Source of the DNA: Desulfobacteraceae bacterium
GTDB lineage: Bacteria > Desulfobacterota > Desulfobacteria > Desulfobacterales > Desulfosalsimonadaceae
Reading direction: 5' to 3'
DNA length: 64,000 nucleotides
NCBI GenBank assembly: GCA_014237465.1
Contig: JABZFM010000006.1
Coordinates: forward strand, 310,001-374,000
Made by a program: the position numbers and the translations under genes. The notes beneath the pieces are model-generated. The model ran no database searches, was not told the DNA's origin, and worked only from the letters and a program-made list of their open reading frames with translations. Shown piece after piece: positions 11,601 to 19,102 of the stretch. Within the stretch, counting starts at the first letter, position 1; every line of letters starts with the position of its first letter.

Positions 11601-12374
11601 GTCAGCCCAGACATTGGTAACCGGACTCCCCCAACTGCCGGTTGGATCAATACCGTGAATCCGGTAGTAGTCAGGGTAATATTGGGCATCACTGTTGTCC
11701 ATCCAGTCCTGGATCTGTCCGACCACAAGGATATCGAATGCCTCATTCCAATCAACAGCACCGGAGTCGTCCATATCCATTGCCGACAGGGCAACCTCGG
11801 CGGAGGGAACATAAGACCACCATAAAACGCCAGCATGGGCGTAGTAGTAGTCTCCACTGATCAGGTGCCAGACATTGAGTGGATCGGAGAGATCGAGGTT
11901 AAGGCCGTTTGCAGGATCGTGAACGAGCGGAGAGGCCCCATCGCCATCAGCGGTGCTGAAATCATTGCCGACATACAGCTTGTCGGGCAAGATCTGGGCT
12001 TCGTATGCAGGAGGATTTTCCACCGATTCGTTGTCTATGCTCCCGTCCTGATCACGATCAGCGACCTCCAACTGAATCAAATCCTCAATGGTGGGCGTAA
12101 CATAATCACCTGTCTCCTCGGACTGTCCGGGAAAATCGAACCACAGGACGCCGGGAACATAACTCTCGAACGACGTCTCGCTGTCGATGAACCCATCCAG
12201 ACGGTCCGCCATCTCCGTGAGGCCGTCACCGAGGGCACCGGCGATACCGGGTATCAGCGTATCAGCCGACAACAGCAGCCGCGGCTCCAGAGTTTCAAAA
12301 TGTAATTTACGCTTTTTAGGAAAGTCTGTGTTGTTTATTTTCCTACGCCTGGAAAAACTTTTTTTGCGTCCCAT
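1..12374 (-). CDS. Giant LEPR-XLL / RTX-repeat exoprotein (3' end outside window)
   Basis: One frame stays open from ATG 12374 to the window edge (more than 4120 codons) and no other frame competes. The start is preceded by a GGGAGGGA ribosome binding site. The N-terminus is very basic (MGRKKSFSRRRK) and is followed by FETLEPRLLLSAD, the LEPR-XLL motif known from the N-termini of huge exported proteins. The middle is a long beta-rich region with spaced DLVxDxNxAL modules. Towards the visible C-terminus come RTX-like nonapeptide repeats (GGxGxDxI/L). RTX repeats usually bind calcium and fold outside the cell, so a surface adhesin or matrix protein is the likely role (inference). The secretion signal would be at the missing C-terminus, and no type I secretion genes are visible. 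The gene is visibly more GC-rich than the clp/lon region, which may reflect acquisition or Asp/Gly-rich coding. It is not given as a complete ORF only because the stop is off the edge. Confidence 0.9.
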   Translation of the reverse strand, partial: MGRKKSFSRRRKINNTDFPKKRKLHFETLEPRLLLSADTLIPGIAGALGDGLTEMADRLDGFIDSETSFESYVPGVLWFDFPGQSEETGDYVTPTIEDLIQLEVADRDQDGSIDNESVENPPAYEAQILPDKLYVGNDFSTADGDGASPLVHDPANGLNLDLSDPLNVWHLISGDYYYAHAGVLWWSYVPSAEVALSAMDMDDSGAVDWNEAFDILVVGQIQDWMDNSDAQYYPDYYRIHGIDPTGSWGSPVTNVWADFNDQKGWPSSENKTVSEFLSELDTFLETGLEAPAALVANHAYHSAYPSDQLLSTSGQSLIEVDINSVDTTNLGPGIKLELSDVKIVFQHDFVIDLGHQADQLSIAVGTEKAVGPDGFAPPGLDAYELQLEAGVYFDDLIIGLQGYEAQQIPNPSPPPDYIASPDGTPTGPTDKYDFFFTVPDGALHIGVMADQSNIDTDVNVGFLGTSTSTGQFLLDMDVETVFHDPSHPDALGFDTLPVSGTTTLIAVDTPEGAQLDTPDYTLPSNVIFTLQIGEHNTPTYTSPYSQVVVEASNTGDNGNLGHLVADVNTALSSAAPFGLSGLITASESDGKIALSLQDTDITPLGFDSNELFASSGNDITATGVPSILGETTSRTVSFLLSAGSDLPEVVTVTTTPVDDTDNELTLDGLIDDINDALVNAGLQWSVGFFDLGVRANSVNNGSDDVVELSWYNLMIPFARSLEITRTLTLDAENVITYDELHNATVDELLSGEKDPAASLEIILPLKAKLGLKDISDNDYRPEATLKVDIDPFNDIEPVDLEGQYRPEFDVTNAVGKPLLDILADMADENVLPANWSPGDTEWPEMLDFTVISANGVIGGLSQLQSWLERLPDTELLANYAIPFTQAVLGDVLDFADVLEDALLINDGDDGLQAKPGADDTADTNKLLAWLKEGDDANLVVTFDTAQELASRLDTLLSGAINPIFDAATSELTYDIALSHSFADVPVPADFNLDLSPLADLYTESTLYVGVDGYLAATLGFKLGNALQAIDDDTTLDEAGGLNGGKGVPISDMLAVTGVKDVSSYVGRLSTNAVFTVVVTPDTGPDVNATVTVPKSETDNNVILADLIGDINLALQSAKLSDDSTVNLFSVYGISAEAVGDRVRLMTADSGVLGFRVNARATATAYTELGIQPENAVTVSLNSAVPAAVQLAENKTFSVTLYEGATSDTYNVTVLKSDTDDNRTVTDLVNDINASMDSTLLDRFVASRDGNQIVYGAIDPDVNYFTMEAETAIPVLGIDYQWLEVRGDTDVALNGQLTADQGFVLVITPSADNSADILVQIDVAAADTDTNTTIEDLVADLNHSLYDMTGGKVVAVADGQRMVLRAASTTVKHFMMTSGTLDYLELGFNETGEFFDPDDGGFYLAKAVKSTGVQLIGDADIPVPYFGQFGTDPNADIRDLVTDLNAALETAGLGNLILADSAGLKLVLRAVNPSVLAFSVTGGTTQLGILTGQTADANLSILANKAAPQYYGPGGEATFTVAFTGGTLNGQSYDVTLGAVDPATGRADYLDNTSIYSLVSDVNRALSQAVPTGGGTATDLRSYVAASNDGHRLVIMQAESVTIGTEYAGFSVKALSATDPAATDLNLVQDPKLDTVFDPQPSDGSVTADSADMLIYTQDGKVYRVTLDDAATMGNVASKIFDQTNNNVTLNDSPGTAINLRDSSSGSALFHADTVNRSGAAISLGVFGADTTTVDETPDGIIEGQQIATIKLADRLFLRPLGSSPFMSAGVSVSSDDPTTVDDPATTEVDESIDKIEAVGAFGFVGVKLEGPYDTSVTGDWTDAAFDPVLYTGGLFSNLDKSELTLTEMFKGLTAEDSLTKKVLPGTIDELTDVITQPLFLGSAEFGMLATLDGDISGMANPLNLGDGKIVIDLDDLGDAFEDPPYVSLGDPGSSVVLSSDYTFEVAIDGGVTRKVTVLADNTDGDNTDIATGGGSVNTTLADLVADFNYALEQAKLNDYIVAAEGSLLLQGASPFSGIRFDVTPLTGLPGWLPSGVTAGDTLAAIDPGLPTVDLLDSAGAQFVTALGNLGDFQDIAFDEVMNALKGLMDFLNEFDTSFDFFNTEIPFLGLSFDDVLGFVDPLKAAVQDIQQNPAGSLQALAQKIRENFGLPDFSKAADSTAAMASYFNQFGITNPTDVLSIDFDTLGGDDILRLDLRLPVGFKKALDVDLDLGDLSGVDLGPLSLQGAAGLGATGYVDAKLAFGINLDTGDVYLYENDTSIAGSLKAYSDTLTFNAALGPLGLFITGGTARVDMGFDFSGATGGWVSLADAASVFGDFDLNGITTPMINATLPLYFPTDSDYLGDIRFNPTVSLTGGDFAFDNLIPYVPDLSSIDFSNLSLFDNIGLTIDALDLFLEQTQNFLYGEVFGIDLPFIGDKLAAGGDFIEGVRSQVIKPFRELVENAPQVGGDLVQNFLFTILGPGGDVWDLSDGAIYYNAFHSLPGLGKLVDPTDGTPVDWDTFNPGNVDSDTADDYITFTWDGQDTANNWMDDQIQWDFRLGDRFTPDIDLGFDIGFPALGLESDATLNLQLLWDLAIGIGVNRTDGAYIDIDNPRKLDVAGTPGSATDDIDVADELYLRADAWFDPGQRLSGKLAFLQVDIFSLGDSTPDSPSTAYTDFRSRFNVDGTWDNFDQAYINPSSGNLEPRTDAGGDTAEDDTRLTAIFQVDLYNADDTATEKDERLGFSELGKLRVDVDLAAEAEVNLGLVAKFNEDIIPDAVAALLPEVGAQFVLDWETGDLTDGFEMSEWLELVEFRHVSIDMGSFLGDFLGPVVEKIQEITDPLQPIIDVLTARIPVVSDLAGRTITLVDIAGLTGYVEPAMIYAIADIISLVNSIPAEPGSLMLPLGGFGIVSPGTPDELKLNLTLPDFDLGSDTSGVGGFSLQDALGGFQDSLDTVLSGIDTSGSTGSTSTSVLQGTAPGAGNFAFPIFETPSEVFGLLLGRPATLITYDLPPFGMDFQWRQSFPVWGPFFVVLTIGAGVEVDLAFGYDTEGVSRFVEGDFSNPLDLLAGFFVSDTDLPQGTGGTDVPELVLEGEVFAGAELNLGIASAGVEGGLILTVNFDLFDPNRDGKVRVDEMLGAFLYEARVGNPVLAPVAIFDVYGDISAQLRAYIKALFFEYQFDITPPITLFEFEIPFDREPILATERGDGSLLLHTGPNSGSRLNGNTTDFGEEIHVASIGGGDVKVWSGQQLGVLQNAAQVYKANQIVAYGGQGDDSIYLDLGSSGITYNIEGGSGDDVIKVTGGTGSGLIHGDLGNDTITGGGGADVIYGDQGNDTIDGGAGNDIVFGDNGTLIYDTDGQTRKRLFALPDDKDGDDHLLGGADEDVLIGGGGNDWLEGGANNDLLIGDGVIIEFESGALPTAISTPAPVNGRIDDSGILKLRVTDTGSGGNDRLFGQGGEDVMYGGYGYDFLHGGDGRDQLRGETGMDTLYGGGGADLMMGGAHDDIMFGDEDPFADADDSDPTGTDLGDTIFGEDGNDYIRGQDGADYIYGNRGADIIFGDAGDDVIEGGINPDIIFGGSDDDTIDGEAGNDIVFGDDGLVAFFEFYTPVDASQLVADGVLRDVNDIGSLVRVSANGDRLIGDGGATSGALTALIGTFTDDGLNETMDLIITEVDVDDGGDGDGADGDDTINGGAGNDIVLGGAGNDWIGGDIAPADSGALPAINPIGEDVLIGDGGRIELYSRLYRMIMSIPDASSIGIDHIFGDNGNDIAFGGTSGDFIYGGHGSGRASVEQVEGEFLDADILLGDNGVINLDFGNVRQVYTSDVTDQDDGSANTGGDDTIEGNEADDIIFGGVNGSPDVLYGNTGDDILLGDNGLLDFGLDPVELVGTADVSLGEMDALTFYVTRYDDTVPVKVTIGAGDYTDNLAGLVTAINAALANGETSEAVPVSVDLSSDIVASADGDRIKFARETGSTIQSFLIAAAVDNPLGLAPIQTGPEFGTLELIVSEPYEVTDRDPYTIDDTNILGGDDTISGNEGVDVAIGGVGGDTIYGDNEDADAAAGDGDDILLGDNARIELFGTNGRLIVFGTAVDFITTTDTEELTGGPDTIEGNAGYDIVIGGVNNDDGSGDPEKDFLYG
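590..10700 (-). repeat. Dispersed DLVxDxNxAL modules in the giant gene
   Basis: A short helical signature recurs in the translated giant protein: LAGLVTAINAAL (about 610-650), LADLVADFNYAL (about 6420), SLVSDVNRAL (about 7690), RDLVTDLNAAL (about 8050), EDLVADLNHSL (about 8370), TDLVNDINASM (about 8690), ADLIGDINLAL (about 9045), DGLIDDINDAL (about 10360) and GHLVADVNTAL (about 10680). Between 7.7 and 9.1 kb the spacing is a regular 320-360 bases (about 110 residues), each unit combining beta strands with this helix. This suggests a tandem domain array whose copies have diverged. The domain family was not identified from sequence alone. Confidence 0.7.
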
Positions 12375-13087
12375 AGGTTAGTCCCTCCCTCGTCAATGTT
12401 TGAATTGACCTTAGGAATCAATTAACAAATGTTAAGCGAATGGAAAAAGTTCGTTATCAGCTATCAGTAATACGTTGAGGTTATGTTCAGCCCTTCTCCA
12501 TACGAATTAAAAAAACAAAAAGTTAAAAATACGATTGATTCATGTCGTTATAACGCTGGAAAAAAGTTAAATAAATTAAAGCAAAGTTTTTTGAGGAACA
12601 GAAAGCAAAATGTATGTCCCTTGCCCCTGCTACGCATTTATCTAATCAATAATGTGAAGAATTTTCTGTAATTTTCCAAAAATTTACGAGGATTAAAAAA
12701 AAACATTTTCACATTATTGTGTATAATTTATTAGGAGGGAAAAAACAATTGGACCTTAGATTGTTTTTAGATTGTTTTTAAATTGTTTTTTTAAAAAAAA
12801 AGACTTACGAATTTAAGATCCGTACCAAACCAAAGACCTAGTACTTTTGATCTAACCATGCCGATTTTTCTGTTAAGTATTTTTTAAATATATTTTCTTG
12901 AAAAAAATTAAATGGATGAATAAGGTTACATCTAATTGATGTTATTGATTAGACATAAGGTGAATGATATTTGAAAAAAATGACTGTATTTATTTTTTCA
13001 TATGGAATACAGGCATCCTTTCTAATACGAATAAATTATTCTACCATTCATCAAATAAGAACGTAATTTTATTTTGGATATTTTAAA
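12375..13087. other. AT-rich intergenic region between divergent genes
   Basis: This 713-base gap separates the giant minus-strand gene from the plus-strand lipoprotein gene and must hold the promoters of both. It is very AT-rich. A 62-codon plus-strand frame at 12483-12671 has no ribosome binding site and a composition typical of random AT-rich DNA, so it is not called. An imperfect three-copy tandem repeat of about 11 bases (TTAGATTGTTT-like) lies at about 12757-12789. I see no RNA gene and cannot assign promoters with confidence. Confidence 0.5.
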
Positions 13088-14107
13088 ATGAAACAGCATT
13101 TTTTGCGACTATCGATTTCATTTGTATTTTTGCTGGTAACATCAATGCTTATTCCGGGCTGTGGCAAAAAAGAACCCGAAAAAATAACGGATGAGTCGAA
13201 TTTAATCTCTTTGCTCCCTGAGAATACTTCAGGAGTTATTTCCATAAACTTCGAAAAGCTGAGCGCCCTGAAATTTTTTGACAAAATTATTAAAGAAGAA
13301 AAACAGAAAAAGGAAAAGAAAACAGGAGAGATGTTTGAAAATTATGATGATTTTGTTCAAAAAACAGGAATAGACCTTCAAAAGGATGTATTTTCAGTAG
13401 CTATTGCCACAATGGGCAAGATTGGCGATCCAAAAGAAGAAGACCCGGATGCCGTGGCAGTGGCAAAATTAAATTACGACAAAGACAAAATACTAGCATT
13501 ACTTAGAGAACAAGGAACAAAATTTAAAGAAAAAGCCTATCGCGGTGTGCCGGTTTATACATTCAAAAATGACAAGTGCAAAGTCATGATGTTCTCTTTT
13601 ATTACCGAAAACATAACTGCCATTGGTGTTCCCGGCGGCGTAAAAAAAGTGATAGACCTTTCCAGGGGGACCGGGAAAAGCGTCCTGGACAATACCGGAA
13701 TGAACCCCTTTGTAAAAGAACTAAAATCAGACGCGATTATCTCCTTTGTGTTCGAATCGCCTGAAGAGGCCCGAAAAGTTGAAAAAGACAAAAAAGCCGG
13801 CAAATTTAAAATGGATTTAAGTAAAGTTGAAGCTGCCCTGGGTTTTGTGGACTATGGTGAAAAAGCCTGGCACGGCGAAATCAGATTGATCTCACATAAC
13901 AAAGAGGAAAACCAAAGGTTGGTATCCGCACTCAACGGGCTGAAATTAATTTTTTCCGCCGCCGATCCCGAAATCGAAGAAATGGTCAATAATATCAATA
14001 TCTCAGCTTCAGCCGATGAGGTTAAAATGGAAATTTTCTTCTCCGATGAATTTCTGGAAAGATTGAAAAAGAAAATTGAAGAAAAAAACAAATGCAAAAA
14101 AACCTAA
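13088..14107 (+). CDS. Predicted lipoprotein of unknown function
   Basis: The 339-residue protein begins with a typical lipoprotein signal peptide: basic MKQHFLR, a hydrophobic stretch to about residue 22 and the lipobox IPGC with the lipidated Cys at 25. The mature part starts with charged KKEPEK and has mixed alpha/beta character, including a SGVISINFEKL segment and a Lys-rich tail. This resembles DUF3352-type lipoproteins in general layout, but I cannot confirm a family. It should be anchored to the inner or outer membrane facing the periplasm. It stands alone between the giant exoprotein gene and tRNA-Pro. No strong ribosome binding site is visible, but the lipobox placement supports this start. 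Confidence 0.8.
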   Translation: MKQHFLRLSISFVFLLVTSMLIPGCGKKEPEKITDESNLISLLPENTSGVISINFEKLSALKFFDKIIKEEKQKKEKKTGEMFENYDDFVQKTGIDLQKDVFSVAIATMGKIGDPKEEDPDAVAVAKLNYDKDKILALLREQGTKFKEKAYRGVPVYTFKNDKCKVMMFSFITENITAIGVPGGVKKVIDLSRGTGKSVLDNTGMNPFVKELKSDAIISFVFESPEEARKVEKDKKAGKFKMDLSKVEAALGFVDYGEKAWHGEIRLISHNKEENQRLVSALNGLKLIFSAADPEIEEMVNNINISASADEVKMEIFFSDEFLERLKKKIEEKNKCKKT

Positions 14108-14356
14108 AGACCAATAAATTGAAAATCGGGCCAAAATTTTGATAATCTCCAAATAACTTACAACAATAACCATACCCGGCCTTCTATGAATTCTGTAACA
14201 TAATGGAGTTTGGCTTATTCATTTATGAATTCATGGAAGAATAGCCTTAGTTATACATGGTGTTATCTCGAAAGGGGTCACAAACCCAAAAATTTAGTTT
14301 TAAGCATAAAAAAAAACAGATTGCGAATTTTGCAAACTGCCTTATTTATTGATTTT

Positions 14357-14435
<79 letters not shown>

Positions 14436-14538
14436 ATTTTTTTGATGAAGGAGTACCTATCACCCTTTTTTCAAACAATCAAGCTGATAATTTTTCTGCA
14501 TCAAATTTTTATCATAAAACCAAAACAATCGGCTATTT

Positions 14539-15348
14539 CTATCTAGTCAAATAGACATCAACCCCCTTTTTGACAGACTTTGCCACATCGGTTAAAAAAG
14601 AAATATCATTTAATCGCTTTTCTGTTTTTGGATTTGTCAAATATCCGGTTTCAATGACAATTGCGGGCATATCAAGGCCTTCCAGAACGCGCAGGGCTGC
14701 GGCTGAAACAGTCACTTCCCGGATCTCCGGATTCCCTGCAAGTTGTGTTTTCATGCATCCGGCCAGCGCCCGGCTTTTTTTCTGATACCGGACCTGAACA
14801 TGGTCCCAATTTAATCGCAAATCCTCAACATTATCCTGAATATTAACCTGATTATTATCCTGAATATTATCTGGGCCAACTGCTTCAGGGCGCATTCCAC
14901 CATTGCGCTGATCTGTTTTTTGATAATAAAAAATCGACCAGAAATCCATCTGATACCGACTGCCCCCGCCGGTATGAATGCTGATAAACATGTCTGCCCT
15001 ATGGTGATTGGCAACAGACGCCCGTCGCGTCAGCGTAACCTGGTAATCTCCATTGCGGGTAAACACCACTTCATAATCCGGTTTCAGTTCTTTTGCCAGA
15101 ATGCGTGCGAAGTTTAATGATATATCCTTTTCAAGGCTGCCGCCAGAGCCTCCGGCCCCTTGATCATGCCCCCCGTGTCCCGGATCAATGACAATGGTTC
15201 TGATGCCGACTGATTTAGAATCTTTTTTTTCTGCATGGGATAATTTTATTGAACCGGTTAACAAAGCGATAATCAGCAATAAAAAGATAGTCAAAACACC
15301 AGATTTTTTATTGTTTCTTTCAATTTTTATCATATCAAATGCTTGCAT
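14539..15348 (-). CDS. N-acetylmuramoyl-L-alanine amidase (Amidase_3 family)
   Basis: This is a 269-residue zinc amidase that cleaves the amide bond between muramic acid and the peptide stem of peptidoglycan in the periplasm. An N-terminal hydrophobic segment (about residues 18-35, VLTIFLLLIIALL) serves as signal peptide or anchor. The catalytic domain follows at once: IVIDPGHGGHD (zinc His), GGSLEKDISL (zinc Glu), MFISIHTGGG (zinc His) and AIVIETGYLTNP (catalytic Glu). It is shorter than AmiC because it lacks an N-terminal AMIN domain. An insertion rich in Gln/Asn/Asp (QDNNQVNIQDNVED) sits in the middle of the domain. The start at 15348 has AAGGAAAA upstream; an internal Met at 15333 is an alternative. 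Confidence 0.9.
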   Translation of the reverse strand: MQAFDMIKIERNNKKSGVLTIFLLLIIALLTGSIKLSHAEKKDSKSVGIRTIVIDPGHGGHDQGAGGSGGSLEKDISLNFARILAKELKPDYEVVFTRNGDYQVTLTRRASVANHHRADMFISIHTGGGSRYQMDFWSIFYYQKTDQRNGGMRPEAVGPDNIQDNNQVNIQDNVEDLRLNWDHVQVRYQKKSRALAGCMKTQLAGNPEIREVTVSAAALRVLEGLDMPAIVIETGYLTNPKTEKRLNDISFLTDVAKSVKKGVDVYLTR

Positions 15349-15525
15349 CGATTTTCCTTGACACCCCTATGAATAGATACTATTTTATCAAAAACCAAGG
15401 CATTAACAATCTATTTGGTTATAATCTCAATAAGTTGACGGCATTTTAAAAAATAATTATAATTTTTACTGTCATCATTTTTTTTACTCAAAGAAAATAG
15501 GAAAATAAAGAAAATAAAATCCAAC

Positions 15526-15610
15526 GCGAGAGTGGCGAAATTGGCAGACGCGCTGGACTTAGGATCCAGTTCCGCAAGGAATGGGAGTTCGAGTCTCCCC
15601 TCTCGCACCA
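15526..15610 (+). tRNA. tRNA-Leu (anticodon TAG)
   Basis: It starts GCGAGAG and ends CTCTCGC-A-CCA. The anticodon arm CTGGA-CTTAGGA-TCCAG gives anticodon TAG. The long variable arm (TTCCGCAAGGAA) is typical of leucine tRNAs, the T arm contains GTTCGAGTC and CCA is encoded. Confidence 0.95.
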
Positions 15611-15814
15611 ACGATAAAATATATCCAGACCTGAAAATGGTGTTTTAAGATTCCGCAAATCATAGCAGTCAAAACTTGGAAACCGTCTACAACATAAAAA
15701 ACGCTATATAATGACTGTATGTGAATATCTTGAAAAAAATTGCAAACCTGGAAACCATTATATGCAGCTTAACAGGGGTTTGGTCAGACATTTACTTTAG
15801 AGAGGAATATTTCA

Positions 15815-17149
15815 ATGGAAGTCACAGTTACAGATATCAATTCAGTTAAAAAGAAAGTGCAGATTCAGGTTCCCCAGGCAGATGTCGCCAAGGAGTTGGA
15901 CTCTGCCTATCTTCAACTCAAGAAAAATGCAAAGGTCAAAGGTTTCAGACCGGGCAAAACGCCTCGTTCCATACTGGAACGGATGTTTCATAAAGATGTG
16001 CACGCGGATGTCACCAATGCATTAATTCAGAATACGTTTATCGATGCCGTTAAACAGGAATCCCTTGCATTTATCGGAACACCGGACATTGATCCGCCGG
16101 AACTGGATCCCAATGGACCGTTTATTTATGACATCACCGTGGAACTGAAACCGGAACTGTCTGACATCAGTTTTGAAGGGGTTGAATTAAAAAAGACCCT
16201 TTATGCAATGTCAGAAGCCGAAGTGGATAAACAGATTGAAATGCTGCAGAAACAACTGGCGGAAACCCAGCCCATTGATGAGGATCGGGCAGCGGCTGAT
16301 GGGGATCACGCAATCATCGACTATGAAGGACTTAAAGACGGAAACCCCTTTGAGCAAACCCAGAAAACAGAAAACTATACCCTTAAAATCGGCCAGAAGA
16401 TGATCTCTGAAGAATTTGACAAACAGATTATCGGCATGACACCCGGCGAACAAAAGGAATTCCCCGTCACTTTCCCTGAAGACTATCACAACAAGGAACT
16501 GGCAAACCTTGAAATCACATTTACAGCGACACTTAAAGAACTTCGCCAGGAAGTGCTTCCGGATGCCAATGATGAACTGGCTAAAAAACTGGGAAATTTT
16601 GAAACCTTAGAAGATGTGAAAAATGCGATCCGAAAAAACCTCCAGGAAGGTTATGACAAGCGTTCTGATCAGGAAATACAGGAGCAGATATTTGAAAAAC
16701 TGCTGACTGAAAAATTTGAACTCCCTGAAACTTTAGTAAAATTTGAACTTGACGGCATCATTGCGGACACTGAAATGAGATTTTCTCAAAGTAATGTGAC
16801 CCTGGATCAGCTGGGCCTTTCCCGTGAAAAACTTGAAGAGCAATATCGGGATGTTGCGGAAAATCAGGTCCGGCGGCACCTTTTCTTAAGTAAAATTATT
16901 GAACAGGAAAAGATGGAATTGCCGGAAGATGAATTAAATACCGAATATGAATCTCTTTCTAAAACTGTTGAACAACCAGTCGATTTTATAAAAGAATACT
17001 ACCAGAAAAATCCGGACAAACTTGAAGGTTTCAAACATGCCATACTTGAAAAAAAGGTGTTTGATCTTATAATAGAAAAAGCAGTAATTAAAGAAGTCGA
17101 ACCTGAAGCGGCTGATGCTGATAAATCATTCGACGCAGCTTCTGAATAA
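15815..17149 (+). CDS. tig: Trigger factor, ribosome-associated chaperone
   Basis: The 444-residue protein has the normal length of trigger factor, the peptidyl-prolyl isomerase/chaperone that binds the ribosome exit tunnel and shelters nascent chains. The N-terminal ribosome-binding signature GFRPGKTP is at residues 43-50. The FKBP-like domain follows (about 155-245, with DYEGLKDGNPFE and FPEDYHNKELA). The C-terminal arm domain extends to about 430 and ends in an acidic tail. The start has an AGAGAGGAA ribosome binding site. It heads the cluster tig-clpP-clpX-lon, a conserved bacterial arrangement that couples folding with ATP-dependent proteolysis. Confidence 0.97.
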   Translation: MEVTVTDINSVKKKVQIQVPQADVAKELDSAYLQLKKNAKVKGFRPGKTPRSILERMFHKDVHADVTNALIQNTFIDAVKQESLAFIGTPDIDPPELDPNGPFIYDITVELKPELSDISFEGVELKKTLYAMSEAEVDKQIEMLQKQLAETQPIDEDRAAADGDHAIIDYEGLKDGNPFEQTQKTENYTLKIGQKMISEEFDKQIIGMTPGEQKEFPVTFPEDYHNKELANLEITFTATLKELRQEVLPDANDELAKKLGNFETLEDVKNAIRKNLQEGYDKRSDQEIQEQIFEKLLTEKFELPETLVKFELDGIIADTEMRFSQSNVTLDQLGLSREKLEEQYRDVAENQVRRHLFLSKIIEQEKMELPEDELNTEYESLSKTVEQPVDFIKEYYQKNPDKLEGFKHAILEKKVFDLIIEKAVIKEVEPEAADADKSFDAASE

Positions 17150-17186
17150 AAAAATAACCGTTGACGAAAGTTAAAGGAGGCTTACA

Positions 17187-17801
17187 TTGCCATTAATTCC
17201 AATGGTCATCGAACAAACCAGCAAAGGGGAAAGAGCCTATGATATTTATTCCAGACTGCTTAAGGACCGTATAATATTCCTCGGCACTGCAATAAATGAT
17301 GATGTGGCGAACCTCATGATTGCTCAAATGCTTTTTCTCGAATCAGAAGATCCGGACAAAGACATTAATTTGTATGTCAATTCTCCGGGGGGATCTGTAA
17401 CTTCCGGAATGGCAATATACGATACCATGCAGTATATCAAACCGGACATTACCACAGTTTGCATTGGTCAGGCGGCCAGTATGGGGGCGCTTTTACTTAC
17501 AGCCGGAGCCAAAGGGAAACGTTATACGCTTCCCAACTCCCGGATCATGATTCATCAACCCATGGGCGGCGCCCAGGGCCAGGCGTCTGATATCAAAATT
17601 CAGGCGGAAGAAATCATCCGTTTGCGTAGTAAATTAAATAATATATTGGCATTTCATACGAATCAGGATATTAAAAAAATAGAGATCGATACGGATCGCG
17701 ATTTTTTCATGTCAGGTGATGAAGCCCTTGAATACGGACTCATCGACCATGTGATCAATAACCGTGATGATCTTGATAAAATCATAGAATCGGAGGCCTG
17801 A
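17187..17801 (+). CDS. clpP: ATP-dependent Clp protease proteolytic subunit ClpP
   Basis: This 204-residue serine peptidase forms the tetradecameric barrel that degrades proteins fed in by ClpX. The catalytic triad is visible: Ser98 in [11 protein letters not shown], His123 in MIHQPMGGA and Asp172 in [16 protein letters not shown] marks the oxyanion region. The start codon is TTG, chosen because a strong AAAGGAGG site sits seven bases upstream and the protein then begins [10 protein letters not shown], as most ClpP precursors do. It lies 37 bases after tig and one base before clpX, so it is almost certainly cotranscribed. Confidence 0.97.
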   Translation: MPLIPMVIEQTSKGERAYDIYSRLLKDRIIFLGTAINDDVANLMIAQMLFLESEDPDKDINLYVNSPGGSVTSGMAIYDTMQYIKPDITTVCIGQAASMGALLLTAGAKGKRYTLPNSRIMIHQPMGGAQGQASDIKIQAEEIIRLRSKLNNILAFHTNQDIKKIEIDTDRDFFMSGDEALEYGLIDHVINNRDDLDKIIESEA

Positions 17802-17802
17802 T

Positions 17803-19050
17803 ATGTCAAATAAAGGCGATGATACGACTGATAATCTTTTCTGCTCATTTTGCGGCAAAAATCAGCAGGAAGTCAAAAAGCTAATCGCCGGTCCTGCGGT
17901 TTACATATGCGATGAATGTATCCAGCTTTGCAGTGAAATCATTGAAGAAGAAAGCATAAAGGATACAGACCTTGCCGGACAGACCCTTACCCCGGCTGGA
18001 ATTAAAGAAAAGCTGGATGAATATGTCATTCAACAGGACCATGCCAAAAAAGTCCTCTCCGTTGCGGTTCACAATCATTATAAACGATTGGACACAGCCG
18101 TTAATACGGACGAGGTTGAAATCCAGAAAAGCAATATACTTTTAATCGGTCCCACCGGATGCGGTAAAACTCTCCTGGCGCAAACGCTGGCAAGGTTCTT
18201 AAATGTACCGTTTACCATAGCGGATGCAACAAGCCTGACAGAGGCCGGTTATGTTGGCGAAGATGTTGAAAATATCGTTCTGGCTCTTCTTCAGAATGCT
18301 GATTATGACGTGGAAAAAGCCCAGCGCGGAATTGTGTATATAGATGAAATAGACAAAATTTCTCAGATGTCAGATAATCCGTCAATTACCCGGGATGTTT
18401 CCGGCGAAGGGGTTCAGCAGGCTTTGCTGAAAATTATCGAGGGAACAACCGCCAGCGTCCCCCCCAAAGGCGGCAGAAAACACCCCCAGCAGGATTTTGT
18501 TAAAGTCGACACATCAAATATCCTTTTCATCTGCGGCGGCACCTTTACCGGCCTGGATCAGATTATCCGGCGTCGTATCGGATCAAAACTGATGGGGTTC
18601 GGCGCAAAAGTTATCAGCCAGACAGAAAGCAGCACCAGTGAAATTTTACAGATGATTGAAACCGAAGACCTGATTAAATTCGGCCTGATTCCTGAATTTA
18701 TGGGTCGTTTACCGGTTGTGGCAACCCTTCAGGAACTGGATGAAGACGCGCTGATTAAAATCCTGACACTGCCTAAAAATGCAATTATCAAACAGTTTCA
18801 AAAACTTTTTGAGATTGAAGGCGTCAATCTTAGATTTACAGACAGCGCACTTTCAGCGATTGCCGCCGAAAGCTTAAAAAGAAAAGCCGGTGCACGTGGG
18901 CTTCGGGCAATTCTTGAAACGTCAATGCTGGATATTATGTATGAACTGCCGTCCATCGGCGGCGTCAAAGAATGTGTTGTCGGTGAAGAAGTTATCCTGA
19001 ACAAGGAAGATCCTATTTTATTGTACGAAAATTCCAAAAAACAGGCGTAA
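17803..19050 (+). CDS. clpX: ClpX, substrate-unfolding AAA+ ATPase of ClpXP
   Basis: This 415-residue hexameric unfoldase recognises substrates and threads them into ClpP. The N-terminal zinc-binding domain has Cys14, Cys17, Cys36 and Cys39 (CSFCGK...CDEC). The AAA+ module has Walker A GPTGCGKT at 116-123, pore loop GYVGED, Walker [11 protein letters not shown], the RRRIGS loop and the ClpP-contacting LMGFG-type loop. The start has a GGAGG site inside the end of clpP. A strong terminator follows the gene. Confidence 0.97.
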   Translation: MSNKGDDTTDNLFCSFCGKNQQEVKKLIAGPAVYICDECIQLCSEIIEEESIKDTDLAGQTLTPAGIKEKLDEYVIQQDHAKKVLSVAVHNHYKRLDTAVNTDEVEIQKSNILLIGPTGCGKTLLAQTLARFLNVPFTIADATSLTEAGYVGEDVENIVLALLQNADYDVEKAQRGIVYIDEIDKISQMSDNPSITRDVSGEGVQQALLKIIEGTTASVPPKGGRKHPQQDFVKVDTSNILFICGGTFTGLDQIIRRRIGSKLMGFGAKVISQTESSTSEILQMIETEDLIKFGLIPEFMGRLPVVATLQELDEDALIKILTLPKNAIIKQFQKLFEIEGVNLRFTDSALSAIAAESLKRKAGARGLRAILETSMLDIMYELPSIGGVKECVVGEEVILNKEDPILLYENSKKQA

Positions 19051-19102
19051 TATCTTAACCCGGATAAACCGGAAAAGTTAAAAGTGAACTAAAATTTGAA
19101 AC

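Noticed and set aside
82-12305. Many open frames on the plus strand and in other minus frames across the giant gene
   Set aside because: They are shadows of the long GC-rich minus frame, with Ser/Pro/Arg-rich translations and no ribosome binding sites.
12483-12671. A 62-codon plus-strand frame in the AT-rich gap
   Set aside because: Lys/Asn-rich random-looking product without a ribosome binding site.
15411-15611. Minus-strand frame over tRNA-Leu
   Set aside because: Same artefact: it reads the tRNA in reverse (EGRLELPFLAEL).
15661-15720. A sigma-70 promoter for tig based on TATAAT at 15707
   Set aside because: No acceptable -35 element at the right distance.
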